A stretch of DNA of 64,000 bases from Mycobacterium deserti (GTDB taxonomy: Bacteria > Actinomycetota > Actinomycetes > Mycobacteriales > Mycobacteriaceae): NCBI RefSeq assembly GCF_025345615.1, contig NZ_JAODWD010000005.1, positions 62,001 to 126,000 on the forward strand. Reading direction: 5' to 3'. The translations under genes were made by a program, and so were the position numbers. This document shows positions 9,206 to 18,346 of this stretch, piece after piece. Position 1 is the first letter of the stretch; every line of letters starts with the position of its first letter. The notes below the pieces were generated by a model. That model worked only from the letters and a program-made list of their open reading frames with translations. It was not told where the DNA came from and made no database searches.

Positions 9206-9241
9206 TCCTGATATGTAGTTATATACTCCTATAAAACAGGA
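9206..9241. promoter_or_regulatory. Paired operator-like site B
   Basis: Box 1 is TCCTGATATGTAGTT (9206-9220) and box 2 is TCCTATAAAACAGGA (9227-9241), again 21 bp start to start. It lies 114 bp upstream of the bicupin ATG at 9356 and 141 bp from site A, so the divergent promoter region has one pair for each direction. Confidence 0.7.
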
Positions 9242-9355
9242 CGTCGAGCCCGTGGCGGTTCGGCTGAGAGATCACTGATGCCCTGGCGTGGCATCACCGG
9301 CCATGACGCAACACGACGTGTATGAACAGTTTTCAAGAGAGAGCTTGCGCCAACC

Positions 9356-10183
9356 ATGCGATATCTACGCCCGTTTGACGACGCAAAGACCTATGACACA
9401 GGGTTCCCGCACTATCGTGCGCAAATCTTGAGCCGGTTGGAAAGCGCGATGATGCTGGCGAGTCACATCGGCGAGGGCGGGTGCGGACCGCAGCTCCATT
9501 ATCACACAGTTGATCAGGTCTACTACATGATGTCGGGGTCGATGAACGTTCGGCTCGGGGACCAAATCCATCAGGTCGGGCCTGGCTCGCTGGTCTTCAT
9601 TCCGGCTGGGACCGCGCACTGCAACTGGAACGATGGTCCAGGCAGCGAAACGCACTTCGAAATTATTGTTCCCGCACCGTCTCCGGTTGAGCCGATCGTG
9701 TACTTCGTAGACAGCCCAGCCGATGTCCCCGCGGACTTTCGTGCACGGCAAAGCGGCTACGTCTTAGCAAGGCAAGACGCTGAGACGAGCGAGCCGATGC
9801 CCGGATTCCGAATGACACCTCTGGCAGCGCCGGTGACCGGGTCCGATCACATCGTCATCAGCGTCGCCGAGATTGAACCCGGTAAGTCCGGGCCAGGCAC
9901 TCACATTCACGAATTCGACCAGTATTACTTGGTTCTCGAGGGCGAGCTGACAGTGGAGGTGGCACTGCAACGCCATGTGGTCGGTCCGCAGACTTTGGTG
10001 ATACTTCCGGCTGGCGTGCCGCATCGCCAATGGAACGAGGGCAACACCATCGAGACACATCTCGCGATCCTTGCACCAGTCCCGGAAGAAGGTCGCCCGT
10101 GGGATGTCGGGGTTAGATTCGAAGTCAACGGCGAAAGCCATGATGGCTTGCCGATCCGAAGTGCGGTCGAGTCAACGAAGTGA
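9356..10183 (+). CDS. Bicupin protein (two cupin domains)
   Basis: 275 aa from ATG 9356. Two cupin barrels follow one another: residues ~35-110 (GPQLHYHTVDQVYYMMSGSMNV ... PAGTAHCNWN) and ~165-235 (GPGTHIHEFDQYYLVLEGELTV ... PAGVPHRQWN). Each has an H-x-H pair and a later His, with Gln or Glu nearby, so metal binding in both domains is plausible. Bicupins include gentisate and related ring-cleavage dioxygenases, oxalate enzymes and isomerases. At 275 aa it is shorter than gentisate dioxygenase (~350). Ring cleavage would fit the neighbourhood but is not shown. It is divergent from the SDR and followed by an acyl-CoA dehydrogenase. Confidence 0.85.
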   Translation: MRYLRPFDDAKTYDTGFPHYRAQILSRLESAMMLASHIGEGGCGPQLHYHTVDQVYYMMSGSMNVRLGDQIHQVGPGSLVFIPAGTAHCNWNDGPGSETHFEIIVPAPSPVEPIVYFVDSPADVPADFRARQSGYVLARQDAETSEPMPGFRMTPLAAPVTGSDHIVISVAEIEPGKSGPGTHIHEFDQYYLVLEGELTVEVALQRHVVGPQTLVILPAGVPHRQWNEGNTIETHLAILAPVPEEGRPWDVGVRFEVNGESHDGLPIRSAVESTK

Positions 10184-10283
10184 CAGGCATCCGGCGTTTC
10201 CTCACGGCGACACGTGATTATGCGATGTGCCGCGATGAAGCATCAAAGTTGATCGGTGAAGAAGGCCGAATGGATATAACGCT

Positions 10284-12077
10284 GTGACAGTGCCGCTCTT
10301 AGCCCGACGGGACATTGATTTCTTTCTGTTCGATTGGCTGAAGGCACACGACCTGCCCTGTCGGAACAGATATGTTGAGCACTCACATGAAAACTTCAGT
10401 GCGTTTCTCGATCTGTGTGAAGATGTCGCGGCGCGCTACTTCGCGCCTCATAACAAGAAGGGCGACGCCGAAGAGCCGCAGTTCGACGGCGAGTCAGTCA
10501 CGGTGATTCCTGAGGTTAAGCAGGCGCTCGATGCGTTCGTTGGCGCCGATCTCCTCGGCATCACAATGGATTACGAGGTAGGCGGGTCCCAACTTCCCAG
10601 GACAGTGGCAGACGCTGGCCTGGCATGGTTCGCGGCGGCGAACGTCAGCACCTATGCGTACCTCATGCTCACCGCGGCGAACGCGAACCTTCTAATGGCG
10701 CACGGCTCAGCGGAACAGATTGAATCCTTTGTGAAGCCCATGCTCAAAGGTGAGCATCTGGGCACGATGTGCTTATCAGAGACGGAAGCTGGTTCGTCGC
10801 TGGCGGACATCACGACGCGTGCCGAGCCGGCACAGGGAGGATGCTACCGCCTCTTCGGTTCGAAAATGTGGATCTCCGGCGGAGATCATGAACTGAGCAA
10901 CAACATCGTTCACCTGGTACTGGCCAAGATCTCAGGTGGTCCAGCTGGTGCTAAAGGGATCTCACTGTTTGTCGTCCCGAAATTTGTCGTTGCTGCCGAT
11001 GGTACCTATCAGCGCAACGACGTGACCTTAGTCGGTCTCAACCACAAGATGGGCTACCGAGGTACAACCAATACTGTTCTGGCCTTCGGGGATGGGGCAC
11101 ATAACCCAGGAGGCGCCGCCGGTGCGATCGGATACCTGGTCGGTGAGCCCCATTACGGACTGAAATACATGTTCCACATGATGAACGAGGCGCGACTGGC
11201 TGTCGGCATGGGCGCAGTCGCTTTGGGTTATACCGGCTATCTAAAATCGGTCGCGTATGCGAAAGAGCGGCGACAAGGCCGAGCAGCGAAATCCGCTGGT
11301 GTGTCCGCTGCGCCGGTCGCCATCATCGAGCACGCGGACGTCAAGCGCATGCTCCTAGCGCAGAAGTCATACGTGGAAGGCGCTATGGCCCTCGCGTTGT
11401 TCTGCTCGCGGCTGGTGGATATTGCCCAGAGCCCGTTATCACCGGACGAAGGCGTGTCTGCCGAGCTCATGCTCGACGTTCTCACACCCGTAGCGAAAAG
11501 CTGGCCATCTCAGTGGTGCCTGGAAGCCAACCATCTGGCGATTCAGGTCCACGGAGGTTACGGATACTCCCGTGAATACGACGTTGAGCAGCACTACCGA
11601 GACAACCGACTCAACGCGATACATGAAGGTACTTACGGAATTCAAAGCCTTGATCTGCTGGGGCGCAAAGTCGGTCAACTAGACGGTGCCGGTCTGGCGG
11701 TTCTCGATTCCGCCGTGCGGAATACGATTGCCGAAGCGGCGGCTCACGGGGGAGAAGTGGGGGTTCACGCAACTGCGTTGACAGCTGCGTGGACAGATCT
11801 CCTGTCGGTTACCGAGGTTCTGCTGGTGCACGACGATCTCGAAGTGTCGTTGGCTAACAGCGCCATCTATATGGAGGCATTCGGCCATATCGTGGTCGCG
11901 TGGATCTGGCTGCAGTTGCTGTGCGTCGTTGGCGCGCGCGACGGCGAATTCTTCGACGGTAAACGGCAGGCGGGCAGCTTCTTCTTCCGCTACGAGCTAC
12001 CGAAAACCGGTGCGCAGCTAGCACTTCTGCGCAGCAAGGACCGGACGACAGTAGACATGCGGCCCACATGGTTCTAG
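10284..12077 (+). CDS. Acyl-CoA dehydrogenase, long (~600 aa) type
   Basis: 597 aa from a GTG at 10284. N-terminal helices, then the FAD/substrate segment MCLSETEAGSSLADITTRA, the beta-domain KMWISGGDHEL, and the C-terminal helices with HGGYGYSREYDVEQHYRD and the catalytic glutamate in NAIHEGTYGIQ. The extra C-terminal domain (~470-597) is that of the long FadE/DmdC-like subfamily, which handles unusual acyl-CoAs such as branched or thioether chains. It would put a double bond alpha-beta into a CoA thioester and pass electrons to ETF. It follows the bicupin by 100 bp and is probably co-transcribed under operator B. ATTATGCGATGTGC at 10217-10230 in the gap resembles the motif at 824. Confidence 0.92.
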   Translation: MTVPLLARRDIDFFLFDWLKAHDLPCRNRYVEHSHENFSAFLDLCEDVAARYFAPHNKKGDAEEPQFDGESVTVIPEVKQALDAFVGADLLGITMDYEVGGSQLPRTVADAGLAWFAAANVSTYAYLMLTAANANLLMAHGSAEQIESFVKPMLKGEHLGTMCLSETEAGSSLADITTRAEPAQGGCYRLFGSKMWISGGDHELSNNIVHLVLAKISGGPAGAKGISLFVVPKFVVAADGTYQRNDVTLVGLNHKMGYRGTTNTVLAFGDGAHNPGGAAGAIGYLVGEPHYGLKYMFHMMNEARLAVGMGAVALGYTGYLKSVAYAKERRQGRAAKSAGVSAAPVAIIEHADVKRMLLAQKSYVEGAMALALFCSRLVDIAQSPLSPDEGVSAELMLDVLTPVAKSWPSQWCLEANHLAIQVHGGYGYSREYDVEQHYRDNRLNAIHEGTYGIQSLDLLGRKVGQLDGAGLAVLDSAVRNTIAEAAAHGGEVGVHATALTAAWTDLLSVTEVLLVHDDLEVSLANSAIYMEAFGHIVVAWIWLQLLCVVGARDGEFFDGKRQAGSFFFRYELPKTGAQLALLRSKDRTTVDMRPTWF

Positions 12078-13254
12078 GTCTTCGTCTACGGTTGCGGCGA
12101 CGCGTTGACGATCGCAGCAGCCGGCTAGTGGCCGACCCTGTCAACATAGAGATCAATCTGCTGGCGATCAGCTTATCTGTTGCGCTAGAGGTTCCTCCCG
12201 ACTTCGCGGCTCAAGAGGGTATGGCGTGGTACGGATGCAATGGCGTCTCGGCGAAGCGATGGACTAAGGCCTTGTTAGGCCAACGACGGACCGGCGCAAG
12301 TATTCATGCTGGAGCGCGCCGCCTCCACAGACATGTCTGTCCGAGGTCATCGATGCCCTACGTAGCCGTTGTTCCATACAAGCAAGTCAGCGCTGCCGAT
12401 CAGTATCCGCCCAAATGCCGGAGATCTGACAGGGATTGGAAACCGCTCGTGATGAGCGGATTCGTGCCGGCACGCGCCCGCGCACTCGCTATGGCTGTCG
12501 GCTGTCGCGAGCGGCGACAATGCCGCACCGCGCAGAGACCGCTTTAGTGAGTGCAGCTTCGCGAAGAGATGCGCCTGACGATTATACGAAGGCTCACACC
12601 GCAGCCCGCCATGGTCAAACATCGCAGAGCGGCGCCCAAGGGCGGCCACAGAGCAGTTTCGCCACTCCTACGAGGCGCGAACGTACGCAGATGTGTTTGT
12701 GCGTCGTGATGACCGGTAAGCCGCGATTCGCACGATTGTTACGGCTGGTTCTATGGCGGTGCTCTGAGGTGTGCCAGTGGTTGGTGGTGAGAACAGGCGG
12801 CTCAACTAGCAGTGTGCTGGCGAACGTTTACGCGTCGCAGCGACAAGCGGGTTGCTCGACCGATATTCACGCCACCTCGTCGTCGCGGTTGGCTGCTCAG
12901 TGGTCATGCGAAGGACGTCTCATTAGATGGTCTCGGTCCGGTGACGTTGGAACGCACGGCGCGACCGTTCGGGCCCGTGCTGATGCGGCCGGCTTCCACG
13001 GGAAACCAATCCATCTCATTGCCATCAATCGTGCGCACGAGACCAACGACCTCGACGTTGTGAAGCGATGGTTCCGACTACCCAGCCTCACACACAATCT
13101 TGTTGGCCGCAAGAACTTTGAGGTCGGTGCTTGGTCCGAAGAAGGTCGGAATCGCGGTGCGTCGTCGGCGTTTTGGTCAACCTGCGAGCACTCGAACTAT
13201 GAGCTGCCAGATCGCCTCTAACTATCGAACACAGATGAGGACAGGAGATGCCGT
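12078..13254. other. 1.2-kb stretch without a recognisable intact gene
   Basis: Open frames exist on both strands, the longest at 12436-13221 on the plus strand, but their translations are rich in Arg, Ser, Thr and Cys, lack any domain I know, and have poor start contexts. A minus-strand run around 12890-13160 (VVGLVRTIDGNEMDWFPVEAG) looks protein-like but is interrupted by stops and could be gene debris. There is no transposase motif and no paired TCCTG box. GGACAGGAG at 13240-13248 is the ribosome-binding site of the next gene. Confidence 0.5.
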
Positions 13255-14322
13255 ATGAAAGCTGTGCGACTGTTTGAGCATGGAGGTCCGTCTGTGTTGA
13301 GGTACGTAGAGGTGCCGGAACCGGACGTCGGTGACCACGATGTCTTGATTCGGGTGCGGGCGACGGCGGTCAATATGTGGGACTTGCGATATCGCAAAGG
13401 CATGCTGCCGCCGCCGTTACCGGGCCGTCCGGGCTGGCCTCTGCCGTTCCAATTGGGCCGCGATGCCGCCGGCGAGGTCGTCGCGGTCGGTGCCGCAGTT
13501 GAGAAGTGGTCCGTGGGCCAAAGAGTCGTCCAGATGCCCCACCCGGCTTGCGGGGGTTGCCCGATGTGCTCTCGCGGAGCCGACAACCTGTGCATTAACA
13601 CCGCCTATCCCGGTCATCAAATATTCGGTGGCTACGCACAACTCATCACCCGTCCCGAGGATGCGATCTTGGGTATTCCCGATGGTGTTAGTTTCGAGAA
13701 AGCGGCTGCCACTCTCTGGTCTTACACCACCCCGATGAATTGTGCCCGCCGTCGCGCACCTGTCGGTGTCGGGGACACAGTGGTCATCACCGGAGCCAGT
13801 GGTGGTTTGGCAACTGCGGCTGCCCAGATCGCGCGGTTGTGTGGGGCAACCGTTATTGGGACGACTACCAAACCTGCGCGCCGTGCGGCCTTAATTAACG
13901 CCGGGTTCGATCACATCGTCGACTCGGCAGGAGCGGAGGCACCGGACGAGATCAGGGCGCTGACCGGCGGTCTGGGGGCCGACGCGGTCTGGGACTCTGT
14001 TGGCGGATCTTCGTTCTTGGCGCTGGCATCAGCCTGCACACGCTTAGGAGGCAAGATCGCCATCCTCGGGGCACCGCTCACCGAGACCGGGTCGGCGTTG
14101 TCCACGAATGCGCAGGCGCTGGTGTTTGGTGAACTTGACATAGTCGGTGTGCGGGGGGCCACCCGCGATGATCAGCGGCGCTGCGTCGATCTACTAAGTG
14201 ATGGAAAGATTGACCCGGTGATTGCTCGCGCATTCCCATTGAATGAGGCTGCCGACGCCCACGAATTCGTCGAAAGTCAGCAACACATCGGGAAGGTACT
14301 GCTGATACCAGAGCACTCTTAG
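13255..14322 (+). CDS. Zinc-type MDR alcohol dehydrogenase / quinone oxidoreductase
   Basis: 355 aa from ATG 13255 with AGGAG upstream. The GroES-like domain comes first (~1-130), then a Rossmann NAD(P) domain with GASGGLATAAAQIARLCGA. The structural zinc lobe is present as C-G-G-C-P-M-C...C (~100-112). The catalytic-zinc Cys and His are not in canonical form: GVCHTD is replaced by NMWDLRYRKG, so it may be closer to zinc-independent quinone reductases. It probably reduces or oxidises a carbonyl/enone intermediate with NAD(P)H. It is alone between two non-coding stretches, and a hairpin follows 12 bp after the stop. Confidence 0.88.
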   Translation: MKAVRLFEHGGPSVLRYVEVPEPDVGDHDVLIRVRATAVNMWDLRYRKGMLPPPLPGRPGWPLPFQLGRDAAGEVVAVGAAVEKWSVGQRVVQMPHPACGGCPMCSRGADNLCINTAYPGHQIFGGYAQLITRPEDAILGIPDGVSFEKAAATLWSYTTPMNCARRRAPVGVGDTVVITGASGGLATAAAQIARLCGATVIGTTTKPARRAALINAGFDHIVDSAGAEAPDEIRALTGGLGADAVWDSVGGSSFLALASACTRLGGKIAILGAPLTETGSALSTNAQALVFGELDIVGVRGATRDDQRRCVDLLSDGKIDPVIARAFPLNEAADAHEFVESQQHIGKVLLIPEHS

Positions 14323-14334
14323 CGAAGAGACCGC

Positions 14335-14366
14335 GCGGCTACTACGAGGACCGTAGTAGTGGCCGC
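14335..14366 (+). terminator. Strong hairpin after the MDR gene, likely terminator
   Basis: CTACTACG at 14339-14346 pairs perfectly with CGTAGTAG at 14352-14359 around a 5-nt loop, and GCGG (14335-14338) pairs with CCGC (14363-14366) across a 3-nt bulge. It lies 12 bp after the stop at 14322. There is no T-run, which is common for actinobacterial terminators. Confidence 0.6.
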
Positions 14367-14811
14367 GTCCTATTCCCACCAATCGCGTTGATTTGGGCGG
14401 CAATGAAATCGCCGACTTTCACGACAGTTGGGATCGCATCGATAGGCGGCATCGGGTGACTCACGTTAGAACCGATCAGCATGCCACTCTAGGAACGGCT
14501 GACGCAGCCAAGAGGGCGAGCTACTTCGTCGCCGCCTGCCGGCTTAAGTCTGCTGAGTTTTTGACGCTTCGCTGCGCTGTGGAAGTGAACCGTCGTTCCG
14601 CCGGGGTCAACGGGGGTGACTCCTGTCGGCGTTGTGACTGAGTGATCGATGTGTTGGAGCGGTAGGTCGCGGCGACGTGGCAACTCAGCTCCGAGGCGGC
14701 GGATCTCATACCCCTCCTCGTATTCGTGTGATGCCCGGGAAACTCATGCGCCGGTCGCACTCTACTGACCCAGTCCAATCCAGAGAAGGGCTCCTGCTAT
14801 GCAGGTCATCA
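14367..14811. other. Intergenic stretch between convergent genes
   Basis: About 445 bp between the terminator hairpin and the 3' end of the MBL hydrolase gene. I see no coding sequence, repeat or operator box. Short frames here are not credible. Confidence 0.5.
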
Positions 14812-15459
14812 CTACAGCGACACCGATTCGCCGCTTGCCAGAGGAAGAAACTCAGTGCCGGCTGGACTGAGCTTGCTCAGGATGTCGGAGTGCAAATCGC
14901 GGTGCGGCTTGGCGAGTCCGCCTTGGTGGATGGGTATTACGACCTTCGGCGCGACCAATCGCAGGTAATCGACAGCTTCTGCGAGTTTCATCCACGGGCC
15001 GCCGATGGGTAGGAGTAGGACGTCTACCGCCTGGGACGGATACCAGAACGCGTCGCCAGGGTGAAGCAGTCGACCATCGAAAAGGTAGGTGTTGTTGACG
15101 GGGTGTGGCAGCTCGCAGTGAATGGTGGCGTGAGGAACCTTCGTGGCAACAACGTCGACACCGGCGACATCCAGCTTTACCCCCGCGGCGTCGTCGGCCA
15201 CCGTCACATTGGTGATGTCGGCATCAGCTAGCACCCGGTCCGAGTCGGTGTCGGCAACGATCGTCCGCGGCATCCTCGTGTGAATGAGCTCTTGAACGGT
15301 GGGCAGGTGAAGGTGATCGATGTGGCTGTGAGTGAACAAGATCGCGTCGATGTCGCCACTGGACCGCTGTGGCTCACTCATGCTGCCGGGGTCGATGAGC
15401 AACCTGCTCGCGTTGGTTTCGACAAGCACGCAGGCGTGACCAAAATGGGTGATTTTCAC
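14812..15459 (-). CDS. MBL-fold metal-dependent hydrolase (UlaG/UPF0173-like)
   Basis: 215 aa. The GTG at 15459 is chosen because GAAGGAG lies 5 nt before it and the protein then opens with VKITHFGHACVLVE, the normal first strand of this family. The metal motif H-S-H-I-D-H is at residues 44-49, with further ligands in VPHATIHCELPHP, LHPGDAF and the late VVIPIHQGG. The family includes lactonases, phosphodiesterases and acyl hydrolases that use two metal ions, so opening a lactone ring in the catabolic route is one possibility. Operator site C begins 34 bp before the start. Confidence 0.88.
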   Translation of the reverse strand: MKITHFGHACVLVETNASRLLIDPGSMSEPQRSSGDIDAILFTHSHIDHLHLPTVQELIHTRMPRTIVADTDSDRVLADADITNVTVADDAAGVKLDVAGVDVVATKVPHATIHCELPHPVNNTYLFDGRLLHPGDAFWYPSQAVDVLLLPIGGPWMKLAEAVDYLRLVAPKVVIPIHQGGLAKPHRDLHSDILSKLSPAGTEFLPLASGESVSL

Positions 15460-15492
15460 GTGTTCTCCTTCAGAGGTAGTAGACATTAGCAT

Positions 15493-15528
15493 TCCTGATA
15501 TACACTCTCAACGTCCTAACTAATAGGA
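15493..15528. promoter_or_regulatory. Paired operator-like site C
   Basis: Box 1 is TCCTGATATACACTC (15493-15507) and box 2 is TCCTAACTAATAGGA (15514-15528), 21 bp start to start. The near edge is 34 bp from the MBL hydrolase start at 15459. The 13-mer TTCCTGATATACA here is repeated exactly, on the other strand, in site F at 37677-37689. Confidence 0.7.
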
Positions 15529-16469
15529 TGATCCGCATCGCACGTGGTGCGATGCGCGATTGGTACGGGTTACCGATCCCGCCTCAACGGGGTTACCGGC
15601 ACTGCAGTGTCACGCTCAGGCGGGATTCATGGGGAACGCATCGGCGGATTTGCCGCGGGCCGCGGATCTTCCGAGTGGCTCAAGTGCGCATGCTGGAATC
15701 TATCCGCGGTTTGCCTCCCGCGGTGCGTGCGGTCGCCGGCGACGTAAACCGGACGGTGCTTGACGCGTCGGTTGGGGCGATTCGTGGCCTGCATAGACCT
15801 CGTCGAGACCGCGCACTCTGTGCGTTTGTCGTTCGAACTGGGGGCACGTACTACCCGTCAATGCGGGAGCTGCCGCCAGGTACTGCCGGCATGGGCTCCC
15901 TAGAATGAAGTCGCTCCCGTACTCAACGCGACTCCGTTCGAGCGCTTCAGAAGTCGAACGCTCACTGACTCAGCAGTGTTGCAGGCCAGCTTCGCTCAGA
16001 GCCGTAATGATGGCCTAGCTGTGTCGCAGGCGAACTCGATGAGCATATGTTGGTAGGGGCGGCGCCCATCTGCAATTCCTGCCGAAGCGTTATTGCTGCG
16101 GTCAGCGCTGCAGCGTTGGCTGCCCGAGTAACGCGCCCTCAATCGAACCGATTACGAAGCCGTTGAGGCGGCTGCCGCCCACATCTCGACACAGCTCTGG
16201 GAGAAGACAGATGTGTGCAGCCGGCCCGCCAGAGATGGTGAAACCTTGGCCGATCCACAGTCGGGGGTGGGTGTCAGGCGACAGCGACTGTCACCCGGTA
16301 ATCGCGCAGCCCGCCGCCGCCGACCAATCGCAAAGTGCGAACGATCGCACTCAATTGCGTCCTGTTATTCAGGGATCTAATTGCCTATATCAGGACATCG
16401 CTGTACGGTCGAAACACGCGCGAGCGGGGCAGCGCTTCGCGACAATGGGGCCAGATGGGAGTCTGAACG
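15529..16469. other. Long intergenic region upstream of the P450 operon
   Basis: Some 940 bp without a credible gene. The small open frames at 15528-15908 and 16163-16564 have no recognisable domain and poor start contexts, so they could be debris. The distal end contains operator site D (16360-16395), 74 bp before the P450 start. The stretch shows no transposase, tRNA or repeat that I can recognise. Confidence 0.5.
16360..16395. promoter_or_regulatory. Paired operator-like site D, upstream of the P450 operon
   Basis: Box 1 is TCCTGTTATTCAGGG (16360-16374) and box 2 is TTGCCTATATCAGGA (16381-16395), 21 bp start to start. The outer arms (TCCTG ... CAGGA) make a 36-bp interrupted inverted repeat. 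It is 74 bp upstream of the P450 ATG and so probably controls the six-gene operon to 22010. Confidence 0.72.
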
Positions 16470-17675
16470 ATGTCAGGGTCGACAACACACCTGCGGCGTT
16501 TCGAATCGGACGTCGACCTCTTCTCTCGCGAGCAGGTCGACAACCCATACCCGGTGCTGGCTGAGTTACGCGAACTCGCCGGCGCCGTTTACATGACTCA
16601 TAACGACTTCTGGTTGCTGGCGCGCTACGACGACGTCAGGGCTGCATCTATGGACTGGCAGACCTACACGTCCGCCAAAGGGGTCGGCCTGATGGACTGG
16701 TTCAACCAGTCTCTCGCCGGGTCGGTACTGGCCACAGATCCGCCCGAACATGACGGTCTGCGCTCCGTACTATCCGAGAAGCTCGCTCCCCGTGCGTTGA
16801 AGACACTTAGCGATGACATCCGGGGCAAGGCAGACGACCTGGTCGACGAACTGTTGCGTCGCACGGAATTCGACGCGGTTGAGGACTTGGCCCGAGTCTT
16901 CCCGATCAATGTCGTCGCTGACCTCATCGGGTTGCCCACCGAGGGCCGCGAGCGCCTCCATCCCGGAGCCGACGCCATGTTCACCGCCTTCGGGCCGGAG
17001 ACGCCTGAATTAGCCGAACGGCTCCCGGCGATCCAGGCGTATATGGAGTGGATGAGCGAGGTTGCCTCCGGCGGTCGTCGATTTGCACCTGGCAGCTGGG
17101 GGGAAGCAGTTATGGACTCGGTTGCCGAGGGTACCTTGACCGAGGTGGGTGCGCTGAGCACACTGGGCGCTTATCTCACTGCGGGAATGGATACGACGGT
17201 CAACGCGATCGGTTCACTGTTGCGGCTTTTCGCTGTCGAGCCGGATGTGTGGACAATGGTGCGTAAGGAGCCGGCTCTCGCGCGCGAACTCTTCGAGGAG
17301 GTGCTCCGATGGGAGTCACCATTGGTCGGGTTCTTTCGCGAGACGACCCGTGACGTCGAGGTTGACGGCGTCAGCATTCCGGACGGCTCGCGTGTGATGC
17401 TCAATCTCGCCGCTGCTAATCGCGACCCACGCCACTACGCGAATCCCGACGTTTTCGATCCAAGGCGTCGGCCGTTCGATCATTTGGCGTTCGGATACGG
17501 CGTCCACGCCTGCGCCGGTCAAGGGTTGGCACGGTTGGAGGTCCAGGCCCTCGTCGAATCGCTCATCCCCAGGGTGTCACGTTTCCACCTGCAAGGACAC
17601 GTTGAGCGCCGTTACAACCCTGTGGTTCAGAGCTGGGAATCGATTCCGGTGACCGTGGACAGAGTCGAAAAGTGA
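16470..17675 (+). CDS. Cytochrome P450 (bacterial class I)
   Basis: 401 aa from ATG 16470. All landmarks are present: the I-helix oxygen-activation motif AGMDTT (~residue 240), the K-helix ExxR in EEVLRWESP (~275), and the haem loop FGYGVHACAGQGLARLE with the cysteine ligand (~348). It would hydroxylate a small hydrophobic substrate using electrons from the ferredoxin encoded immediately downstream; a ferredoxin reductase is not nearby. The final GTGA overlaps the ferredoxin start, so the two are translationally coupled. Operator site D is 74 bp upstream. The family (CYP number) cannot be assigned from sequence alone. Confidence 0.96.
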   Translation: MSGSTTHLRRFESDVDLFSREQVDNPYPVLAELRELAGAVYMTHNDFWLLARYDDVRAASMDWQTYTSAKGVGLMDWFNQSLAGSVLATDPPEHDGLRSVLSEKLAPRALKTLSDDIRGKADDLVDELLRRTEFDAVEDLARVFPINVVADLIGLPTEGRERLHPGADAMFTAFGPETPELAERLPAIQAYMEWMSEVASGGRRFAPGSWGEAVMDSVAEGTLTEVGALSTLGAYLTAGMDTTVNAIGSLLRLFAVEPDVWTMVRKEPALARELFEEVLRWESPLVGFFRETTRDVEVDGVSIPDGSRVMLNLAAANRDPRHYANPDVFDPRRRPFDHLAFGYGVHACAGQGLARLEVQALVESLIPRVSRFHLQGHVERRYNPVVQSWESIPVTVDRVEK

Positions 17676-17890
17676 CCGAATTCAGGGTGATCGCCGACCG
17701 CGCATTGTGCGAGGGGCACGGGTTGTGTCAGCAAGTGGCCCCCCAAATCTACTCGCTTGACGAGGAGGGAACTGTGCACGTGGAACTCGATCGCATCGAT
17801 GAAGGGCTTCGCACTAGTGCGATAGATGGAGCCCAGGCGTGTCCGGTTGCAGCACTGACTGTTACCGCGCTTCCCGGGTCATCCGAGTAG
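17672..17890 (+). CDS. 3Fe-4S ferredoxin, partner of the P450
   Basis: 72 aa, GTG start overlapping the P450 stop by 4 nt. Cluster ligands are visible as C-E-G-H-G-L-C near residue 13 and a later C-P-V-A-A; the central position of the C-x2-x-x2-C motif is His instead of Cys, the usual sign of a 3Fe-4S rather than a 4Fe-4S cluster. It shuttles electrons from an unlinked ferredoxin reductase to the P450. Length and acidic composition are normal for actinobacterial P450 ferredoxins. Confidence 0.95.
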   Translation: MTEFRVIADRALCEGHGLCQQVAPQIYSLDEEGTVHVELDRIDEGLRTSAIDGAQACPVAALTVTALPGSSE

Positions 17891-17896
17891 GCAACC

Positions 17897-18346
17897 GTGA
17901 TCGTGCGTGATACCTCGTCGCCTTCCCGTTTACCGCCGAACCGAGAGTGGTCCTTGGTCGAGAGGAACTCTTGCTCGGCCGCGCCAGCAATAGTCTGGGG
18001 CGCCACTCGGTGGCGGACTGACGACATGATGATGCGCTTGAGCAGGTCAGCGGCGCACGCAGGGTGTGATTATGGGCGGCACGTAGATGCCGAGGAAATC
18101 CAGTTTCAGATCAGCGGTCGTCGGCTCCTCACCACCCAACGCGACACGTTGCTACTCGAGCCGGGCGATGTCGTACGCGTCCCGGTCGGAGTCGCGTCCG
18201 CTAGCACCAATACCGGTCCTAGCGCCCACATCACAGTGGCTTCGCGACGGCCCGTCAGGCGACTCGCTGATGGCGTACGAACTGCTGGTGCCCACCGACC
18301 TGACGGATATCAGACGCCTACGTGCTCGGTGTTGGGCGACCGGTGA
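17897..18346 (+). CDS. Small cupin-domain protein
   Basis: 149 aa from GTG 17897, 6 bp after the ferredoxin stop. The middle (~65-115) is a cupin half: EEIQFQISGRRLLTTQRDTLLLEPGDVVRVPVGVASAS matches the two conserved cupin motifs, but the usual paired histidines are mostly missing, leaving one His before EEIQ. The last ~25 residues are low-complexity and do not resemble a cupin end, so a late frameshift is possible. Its TGA overlaps the ATG of the aldolase (TGATG), indicating coupling. Role unknown; catalytic activity is doubtful. Confidence 0.6.
   Translation: MIVRDTSSPSRLPPNREWSLVERNSCSAAPAIVWGATRWRTDDMMMRLSRSAAHAGCDYGRHVDAEEIQFQISGRRLLTTQRDTLLLEPGDVVRVPVGVASASTNTGPSAHITVASRRPVRRLADGVRTAGAHRPDGYQTPTCSVLGDR

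Noticed and set aside
12436..13221. Plus-strand open frame of 261 codons between the dehydrogenase genes
   Set aside because: Rich in Arg, Ser and Cys, no domain, poor start context; treated as non-coding or debris.
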